Shown: positions 57,182 to 64,000 of the stretch, in pieces
How positions within the stretch are numbered: position 1 is the first letter of the stretch
Layout: the number at the start of each line of letters is the position of its first letter
DNA from: Brassica napus
Lineage: Eukaryota; Streptophyta; Magnoliopsida; Brassicales; Brassicaceae
Assembly: GCF_020379485.1 (NCBI RefSeq)
Contig: NC_063446.1
Span: forward strand, 17,309,525 to 17,373,524
Length of the DNA stretch: 64,000 nucleotides
Reading direction: 5' to 3'
Translations under genes and position numbers: made by a program
The notes under the pieces: model-generated
Databases searched by the model: none
The model's input: only the letters and a program-made list of their open reading frames with translations
Told to the model about the DNA's origin: nothing

Positions 57182-58646
57182 ATGGGTAAAGTTCGCCATG
57201 ATTCCGGATCAGGCGATGAATTCGCAATAGACAAAGCATTTCACAAAGGCCCTTGGACATCAGCTGAAGACCAACTTCTGATAGCTTATGTTGACAAACA
57301 TGGTGATGGTAACTGGAACGCTGTTCAAAAACACTCTGGCCTTTCTCGCTGTGGCAAAAGCTGCCGCCTTCGTTGGGTGAATCACCTCAGGCCTGATTTA
57401 AAGAAAGGCTCTTTTACCGACAAGGAAGAGCAGCGTGTCATCGAACTTCATGCTTCCATGGGTAACAAATGGGCACGAATGGCTACTGAAGTATGTAATA
57501 AAACACTCTGCTTCCCCTTTCTCTACTCTAAATCTTGTTTTTGCTCTAAATCTTGTGTGTGTGTTGTTTCCTTTTCTTTTCAGCTACCTGGTCGCACGGA
57601 TAACGAGATCAAGAATTTCTGGAACACGAGAGTTAAGAGACTGCAGCGACTTGGCTTACCAATTTACCCTGATGAAGTTCGTGAGCAAGCCATGAACGCC
57701 GCAGCTCAAAATGGTCACAACGCAGACTCATTGGACGGTCATCATAGTCAAGAGTCTTTGGAGCTTGACTGTCTCGAGATCCCTGAACTTAATTTCAAGC
57801 ACTTACAACTCAATGGTGGCTCCTCCTTCTTACAGTCGATGCTTAGCAGTGTTCCCACGGGCAACCAGATGAGACAGAATCCGGGCTTGTTTCAGCCTAA
57901 TATCTACAACGTGATTGCATCTCCTTACCACCAACCGCCTAACCGCAAACGCTTCAGAGAACCAGAAACCGCGTTTCCTTACACGGGTGGTTATGCTACA
58001 GACGAACATAGTGCTCAGCTTTGGAACTCTCCTTTTGTCGAAAGCACTCCAGGACAGTTCAACGTTGCACCAGATAGCCATTTTCTTGGCAATGCTACTA
58101 CATATTCTTCTCCTTCTGAGCCTCTCATTCACGGGGCTGAGAAGTTGGAGCTCCCTTCATTCCAATGTTTTGACACTCAAGAGGAGCCTGGCGATTGGGA
58201 AGCACAACACTCTAACCCAATGCAGGCTATTGAGTCAGACAATACTTTAGTCCTGTCGTCCCCTCTGACAGACCCGACACCATCCGAGTGTCCATCTTCA
58301 TTCTGTGATGGATTGTTGGAATCAGTTGTCTATGGATCATCAGGGGAAAAACAGACAACTACTACGGATCCAGATTCCCCGCTGCTTCAGTCCTCTCTGC
58401 TTGGCCATATCGACATTACACCAGCCACCGCAAACACAGCAGGTGATCATTTTTAACCTCTTTAGGCATCATTGTTTGCGTATTTAATACAAAGCTCCCT
58501 ATTCTCCATCTGCAGGACACAACTCCAGTGCTGAAACCGATTTGGTTCATTTTGGTCCAACTTTCTCAAATGAGAGACGCACATCCTTTGAGGGCGGTGA
58601 TTGGATAAGACAACTTCTTGGTGAGGATAGGGACTACACCAAGTAG
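57182..58646 (+). CDS. MYB81: GAMYB-like R2R3-MYB transcription factor, miR159 target (3 coding exons, 432 aa)
   Basis: Nuclear R2R3-MYB of the gibberellin/anther (GAMYB) clade. Exons 57182-57490, 57584-58442, 58516-58646 (1299 nt, in frame). R2 (about residues 21-71) has [20 protein letters not shown] and the spaced Trp residues; R3 (about 72-122) has NKWARMATE and, across intron 1, [19 protein letters not shown]. After it comes the GAMYB box [12 protein letters not shown] complete miR159 site lies in exon 2 (58146-58166, coding LELPSFQ). The C-terminal GAMYB box is [17 protein letters not shown]. Chromosomal position and length favour Arabidopsis MYB81 (At2g26960) over its tandem neighbour MYB104; that choice is from memory. 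GAMYB-like genes act in tapetum and pollen. Two upstream ORFs overlap the start. No lesion is seen. Confidence 0.9.
58146..58166 (+). promoter_or_regulatory. miR159 target site in the MYB coding region
   Basis: The 21-nt site contains GGAGCTCCCTTCATTCCA, complementary to miR159 apart from the few mismatches also present in the Arabidopsis MYB33/MYB65 sites (from memory). It directs transcript cleavage and confines expression of GAMYB-like genes. Confidence 0.92.
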
Positions 58647-59700
58647 AAGAGGAGGATTCTCTCGATGGCAGGACACGCATAAAGAGCTCTCTCTCTCTCT
58701 CTCTCACTTCTGATCTCTGAGTAGATTAGTATGTCTGTCTTTACGTATAATCAATCAGTACTGTGGCCTTACAAAAATAACGACCTATTAGTTTTTAGTC
58801 GGTTTTATAAGCAAGCATTATTGCTGCACGAGATTATGTTATGTAAGGATTCTAAAGATTTTTGATCAAACGTCTTGTTGATCATGCCAAGCTATTTTTG
58901 GATCTCCAAATAGATTTTCATAGCTGCGTACATGCTTTTCACCATGAAACTTGCCCATAAATAATCAGATCATAATCTAGAACAGTATGAGATGATTTTC
59001 ATAGCTGTATACTTTGCTTGCCGGTTGTGTAACTCCCTCAAGCTTAACCAATGGATGCAATGGACAAGATGGATTGATAATGCAATGGACAAATATGAAT
59101 TCATAGACACCACAAAGCTTTGTAAAAGTAGGCTTTGATGAGAGCGGCTTCTCACAACACTCTAAAGACTTTGACAATAGTTTTGAAAAAAATTGAAAAA
59201 CTGCAAGATTCATAAAAGTTCGGTAATTTACGAAGAGAACCGAATTGAGCTTATATAGGTTCGACCATAGGATTTTCTAACAGTCTAAAATAAATTAAAG
59301 AAACAAATAAAATCGAAATAAAAGTCTTGGAAACAAAGGCTTTGATGGTTTTATGAAAACTAGCTATTGGATGGATATGGACTCGGGTTAGATAGTCCGT
59401 TTGATAAATTTGTAATTATTTGTTTGACCCTGGTTTTGTGGTTTTTTACTCTATTTTTAAATTTAAATAAATATTAATTAAAATAGGAAAAAAAAAAGAG
59501 AGCATTTGAGCTTTTTCTTTTTGCTGGAAAAGTATATCAGACTTTGTTCCAAAAAAAATACTGAATTAGACAAATCCATTTCATGGCAAGATAGGCAACA
59601 GTTAGACAACAGTTCTTTTGGGCCTTTAGAAACGAAATACAGAGAAAATAGTGAGGCCAGGCCACATAAAGGTAGATAAGTCCGGTCAGTCTCTAATCAC
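58647..59700. other. Intergenic between MYB and MOC1
   Basis: MYB 3' UTR with a CT microsatellite (58687-58707), then AT-rich DNA. No other gene is supported. Confidence 0.5.
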
Positions 59701-59703
59701 TTC

Positions 59704-59711
59704 TATATAAA
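59704..59711 (+). promoter_or_regulatory. TATA box of MOC1
   Basis: TATATAAA about 42 bp before the first ATG (59753). Transcription would start near 59735, giving a very short leader for that ATG. Confidence 0.6.
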
Positions 59712-59752
59712 AAGGGCTCATCTAATTTAATTTGGGGGACACTCCTCTTTTA

Positions 59753-60889
59753 ATGCCAACGGCGTACGGTCAAGCGTCACATCCTCCGATGTGTAGTCTC
59801 CTCCTCTCGAAGCTCCGACCTCTCCTCTCTCACTCGCCGCCGTTTTTCGCTGCTCCTTTCCGGCGGCGGCGGAGCCTCGCGTTTAGCGCACTTCCTACAA
59901 AGACGAAAGCCGTGGACGCAGCGTTGCTGAAGGAGAAATGGTTGGAGTCTCTCACTCTTCCCTCACCAGAAGAACACGTGGTGACTCGGGAGTCGAGTTA
60001 TGTCATTGGGGTAGACCCAGACTTGTCCGGTGCTTTGGCTCTCTTGAAAATTAACCACGTCTTGGCTTCTTCTGAAGCTCAGGTCAGTCTCCCTGCGAGG
60101 ATTTGGTTCTCTCTTATTAAACGAGAATTTCAGAGTTGTGAGTTGAATAAATTCATCATTACAAAGTTGATTGTGTTTGGATTTAGGTCTTTGATACTCC
60201 TCACCTGCCGGTTTTAGTTGGGAAAAGAGTGCGGAAACGTTTGGATGCAAAGTCAATAGTTCAGTTGATTCAAAGTTTAGATATACCATCTGGTAAGAAG
60301 ATGATGTTTCACAATGTTGTTCTGTTTTTGTGTTTTTTTTTTTTTTGGCTTAGAAGCAATTTGTGCTACACAATGCAGGAAGTACGGCGTATATAGAGCA
60401 GTCAACTCCCTTTCCTAAAGATGGGAAACAGGTCAATAACACTGCTTTTTTTCTCCGATTTTGATATTTATTTCATACATGACTGTGTGATTTATATGTC
60501 TTAGGGTTGGTATAGCGGAGGTTTTGGATTTGGATTTTGGATAGGAACACTTGTTACGTCAGGCTTTTCGGTTGTCCCCGTTCCTTCAGCCTTGTGGAAG
60601 AGGCATTTTCAACTTGCTGGTGGTAACTGCACAAAGGTGATTGATTTTAAAATTGTCGAAAGTTTTATGATTTAAAATCAATCTAAGTTGAAAACTAAGT
60701 AGTATTTTGTTGTTACAGGATGATAGTAGACGAGTTGCATCGGACTTGTTTCCTCTGCTTAGTTCGCAACTCCAGAGGAAAAAGGACCATGGTCGAGCTG
60801 AAGCACTGCTCATTGCGGCATATGGGGAAACTCTTAAACACGCGAAATTGTTGTACACGCCTCAAGAGTTTGTCTCCTCTGAGGTTTAG
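59753..60889 (+). CDS. MOC1: Chloroplast Holliday-junction resolvase MOC1 (RuvC-like), 5 exons, 263 aa
   Basis: Cuts four-way DNA junctions so that chloroplast nucleoids can separate (family knowledge; Arabidopsis At2g26840, from memory). Exons 59753-60082, 60187-60292, 60379-60431, 60505-60636, 60719-60889 (792 nt, in frame). The N-terminus is Ser/Leu/Arg-rich ([26 protein letters not shown]), a typical transit peptide. The RuvC-type RNase H fold carries acidic residues in order: Asp88 in [17 protein letters not shown], Glu152 in [12 protein letters not shown], and the C-terminal [12 protein letters not shown] and [17 protein letters not shown] (Asp216/Asp230 region). [19 protein letters not shown] and [10 protein letters not shown] are also typical. 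A second in-frame ATG at 59789 could be the real start, since the first lies very near the TATA box. Intact. Confidence 0.93.
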
Positions 60890-62541
60890 TAGAAAGCTAG
60901 TCATTGTAATGTTTTTCACTCTCCTCAACTCATTAGTTTCTTATCAAACAATTCTGATTTGTAGTCGGTACTTACCATTGCTAACTGACTTTTAAATAAC
61001 ATTTCGAGATCAAATATTGGGCTTTCGGTAAAAAGCTGTAAGTTAACATGGAATCTGTCTGATGTTTGCTTCATTTTTTATGATCATGAAATGGTGATGG
61101 AGTGTATAATAGGGATGGAGATGTTGAATGATGGCTTAGGATTCTTAGTTTTTGCGGGTGACTGCTTGAAAGATTTTGTTTCCTTCGACTTGAGGCTGGA
61201 AGAGCTAATTTGGAATTGTTCAAAATTAAAGTTTATTTTTAGACCTTTTTCTTGGATTCACCCCAGGTTAACCAACCAATAATAGTTTGAAAAAAAAAGA
61301 ACAAATAGTAAAAATTTACCAAATCATATTATATTTTCATAATAAAAAGTAAAATAAATAAAAAATAGTACTACCTGCCACAAACAGCGAAATGATGTCA
61401 AAGTTGCAGAAATTTGTTTGGAGTATTAGTAGTTGCTGCGGCTTGATGAATCGGCAGTATTAGAAGAATAAGTAGCTGTGGCGGCTTGGTGAAGCGTAGA
61501 TGTAAAAGTGGATATTTGAAAAGAAAGCAACGGCATGTAGTAGTAAAGTAGTGCGCAAGCGACTGCCTTGTGTCCTGAATGATCTTCTAGATATCCCAAT
61601 ATTATTAGCCATGTTCTTTTCGTGAACGTGCGACCAGTGGCAGCGGCAAAGAAAATACAGCTTGACCGAAGTAAATTTAACGACGCGGAAAACTAAAATG
61701 GTCGCGAGAGAATCGCCGGAAGTACAAAATAAGAGAAGCAGTTATCGCTGAAATATTTAGCGTTTATTTTACCCCTTGCAATCAGACGCAGCGTCAAGAA
61801 AAACAGACTGGTGGTGTTTTGTGATTGATGTAGTTGGCCGTATTTTGCCGTGGCAACAGGTTAAATTTTTAGTCGCAACCGCTCGTAGTGGCGTTCACGA
61901 AAAGATGAGGGCTATTGTCGATCGGACCGCTACACCAATGAAAAGCTCTTCACTTGGAAAATCATAAATTTGCTAAATCACTTTTGCTAGCAAATTATTT
62001 AGTGAAAATTTTAAAATATTTGATTATTGTAAACAGTTTTGTATATTTTCAAATTAAATTTTATCATGGATTATCTTAAATGTAACTCAAAACATGTTGT
62101 ATGCCAATTTTATTTGCTGTTTTATTTTGTTTGTTTTGGATGTTTGTTACCTTTAAGGTTTTCCAAAATTTGATGAACAAAATTTAGATATAAAAAATTG
62201 AAGTAAAAGCTAAAAGATAAGAATCCTGCAGTGCTCTCATCTAGGGTTGAGTTGAGTCAAAATTGGTGGTTTGGATCCACAACCGGTTTATATAAAAAAA
62301 TAATGGAACAAAAATGAAATAACCCCCAAAACGATGAGGAGCATGCTCTCTAATTAAATCGCACTTTTCTCTGTTCCCACCGCCGCAAGCTGTAGCCCAT
62401 CGACGCCATTGTTGCCGCGCCTTCCGCTTCTCTTTTATGTACCTTGCTTGCCCATTTTCTTTTATGAACACGAGTTATTTGGGATTCAATCTAAGAAACT
62501 GAACAGTTTATTGGGGGCATCGTTACATTCTGCAGCCAAAG
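60890..62541. other. Intergenic between MOC1 and the methyltransferase gene
   Basis: MOC1 3' UTR, then DNA with no recognised gene. A 63-codon frame at 61776-61967 and a GC-rich patch at 61400-61930 have no family match. The last 150 bp are the methyltransferase promoter/leader. Confidence 0.4.
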
Positions 62542-63987
62542 ATGGGCAGCGAAAGTGAGAAAGGGAGAGAAGAAGAGGAAGAGGAAGAGGAAGATATAGT
62601 TTGCTTAGACGAGTCCTTCTTCGTCAACGATGAGTATTTCAACTGTTTGGCTTTTGATTAACTCAAGTGTTTGGTTTGCCCCTAGTAAGTAAAGTAAGTA
62701 AGCACAATGGTTTTTGAATGCAGTTATCAGTTGACGACCTTTACGTTTGGGTCCAACGTTCTTGAGCTCTACTGTCTCCAATCAGCTTCAAGTGAGTTTT
62801 CATTTTCTTTTATCGACCGACCTACTTTTGTAGTTAGTTATCTAACATAAGTTATCTTGTTGGGCAGCTGATTTTGATTTAACAGGGCAACTGGTTTGGC
62901 CTGGTGCTATGCTTATGAACGGTTATCTCTCAGATAATGCTGACATTCTCCAAGGGTGTTCCGTTTTGGAGTTTGGATCTGGCGTTGGTAAGTCCTTTTT
63001 TTTTTAATTTTTTTTTTATCCTAGTAGTAATGTTTGATACAGTGAACACAAACAATCCGTGATAGAAATGTTTTTTATTTCCTTGGAACATTTGGTCTTT
63101 GATGACATATTATTGACCGTTCTCCCAAAGCGTAGAGGCTCTTTGTTTTTCTCGTTTGAATTCATTTGTAGTCGTTGATCTTTGATCTTGTTATTATAAC
63201 CCAGGTATAACAGGAGTCCTCTGTAGCAGATTTTGCCGCAAAGTTGTTTTTACTGACCACAACGACGAAGTGCTCAAGGTAACGTCGCTTTTTGCTAAAG
63301 ATTTCTATTCACCATTGGTCGAACGTAATCAGGTCTTGTTTTTCAGATACTGAAGAAAAACATCGAGCTTCATGAACATTCAAGCCCCTCCGCTGGTGAG
63401 AAAGAAATTAACTTTGCCATTTTTATTCTCAATCTTTTACATGCTATTGATGTGTTTCTTCTGTTTCCCGTTTGTATCTACAGAATTAGAGGCTGCAAAG
63501 CTAGAATGGGGAAACACTGATCATCTTGGTGAAATCTTACAGAAACACAGTGATGGCTTTGATCTTATTCTTGGAGCTGATATCTATATCCTTTTATGTT
63601 CGGTTTGGTTTTGGTTCAATTTCGGAACTCCTATGATTTTTTTTATTTTAAAAAGATAGCCTTGACAGTACGTGTACGCTTTCAGCAATCTAGCGTGCCG
63701 TTGCTATTTGACAGTGTAGAACAGCTTCTTCGGATCAGAGGACATGGAAATTGCAAGTTCATACTAGCATACGTATCACGGGCTAGACAGTAAGCTTGTC
63801 AGCCACAACAACGTTTTCGATTTTCATTTGTGCCACAAAGTAAAACTAAATTAAATATTGTTTCAGGATGGACTCAGCGATCTTGAAGGAAGGCTCTCAG
63901 CACGGGATGCTGATGAATGAAGTTCCTGGGACTAGGTGTACCGTGGGGAACTTGGAAGGTGTTATATTTGAGATTACTCTTATATAA
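62542..63987 (+). CDS. METTL21-like (Methyltransf_16) protein methyltransferase, 8 exons, 245 aa
   Basis: Seven-beta-strand SAM-dependent methyltransferase of the lysine-methylating METTL21/PF10294 family; substrate unknown. Exons 62542-62633, 62724-62791, 62868-62987, 63205-63278, 63347-63395, 63484-63585, 63678-63789, 63867-63987 (738 nt, in frame). A poly-Glu N-terminus precedes TGQLVWPGAMLMNGYL, the SAM motif I VLEFGSGVGITG (residues 86-97), VVFTDHNDEVLKILKKNI, and FDLILGADI, where the strand-4 motif lies. It ends VGNLEGVIFEITLI and a stop, so the gene is complete. Intron 6 (63586-63677) has no usable GT-AG solution but fits a U12-type AT-AC intron. It is collinear with Arabidopsis At2g26810 (from memory). 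Confidence 0.88.
63586..63677 (+). other. U12-type (AT-AC) intron in the methyltransferase gene
   Basis: The donor ATATCCTTTT matches the minor-spliceosome 5' splice site. The branch-site-like CCTTGAC at 63660-63666 puts its A 12 nt before the terminal AC. The join restores the frame (GADIC/FQQSSVPLLF). An alternative AC at 63671 would add two codons. Confidence 0.75.
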
Positions 63988-64000
63988 AATAAGGAAACGC

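Overview
This 64 kb window is nuclear DNA of a flowering plant, almost certainly a Brassicaceae and probably a Brassica or Raphanus relative. Genes have multiple exons with GT-AG introns, intergenic DNA is AT-rich and full of plant transposons, and the proteins are very close to Arabidopsis EIL1, CSN2, a GAMYB-class MYB, MOC1 and a METTL21-like methyltransferase. From memory of Arabidopsis locus numbers, EIL1 (At2g27050), CSN2 (At2g26990), an oligoribonuclease (At2g26970), MYB81 (At2g26960), MOC1 (At2g26840) and a methyltransferase (At2g26810) lie in this order on chromosome 2, so most of the window is a collinear block read backwards. Locus numbers were recalled, not looked up. No rRNA or tRNA gene and no CRISPR array was seen. 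| LAYOUT. 0-8 kb: last exon of a phytocyanin-like gene, a mosaic of broken gene fragments, a 1.66 kb terminal-inverted-repeat (TIR) element, then AT-rich DNA. 8.5-10.2 kb: single-coding-exon EIL1. 11.3-15.7 kb: a Helitron-like element. 17.3-17.8 kb: an Emigrant-like MITE just upstream of CSN2 (18.0-20.1 kb, nine coding exons, 439 aa). 20.5-22.5 kb: hAT transposase remnant and an acidic/basic reading frame split by a hAT-type MITE. 24.6-26.0 kb: intact four-exon cis-prenyltransferase (minus). 27.26-40.35 kb: a large LTR-type insertion. 40.4-44.2 kb: SINE, Stowaway MITE, motif-array MULE-like element, LINE scrap, TRIM. 45.2-49.2 kb: decayed oligoribonuclease gene interrupted by retroelements. 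50-54.2 kb: degenerate Ty1-copia with inverted flanking duplications. 54.8-55.1 kb: exons of an unidentified gene. 57.2-58.6 kb: GAMYB-like MYB with a miR159 site. 59.75-60.9 kb: MOC1. 62.5-64.0 kb: methyltransferase with a probable U12-type AT-AC intron. | MAIN FINDING. The insertion at 27261-40353 carries its two LTRs in INVERTED orientation, yet is flanked by the same 5-bp target duplication (GTACA), and a diverged paralogous copy of the target nearby (about 41.85-42.07 kb) is an empty site. Inside are near-identical inverted arms, a third diverged copy in direct orientation, and a U-turn junction with 4 bp of microhomology. This looks like an aberrant reverse-transcription product that was integrated, not a rearranged normal provirus. 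Two MULE-like elements (27942-31476 and 42407-43419) carry different arrays of short degenerate motifs, reminiscent of the VANDAL anti-silencing systems of Arabidopsis. | The host genes are not a functional cluster. They are independent housekeeping and regulatory genes (ethylene signalling, COP9 signalosome, polyprenol synthesis, miR159-controlled MYB, chloroplast Holliday-junction resolution, protein methylation) separated by transposon blocks that have destroyed one collinear neighbour.
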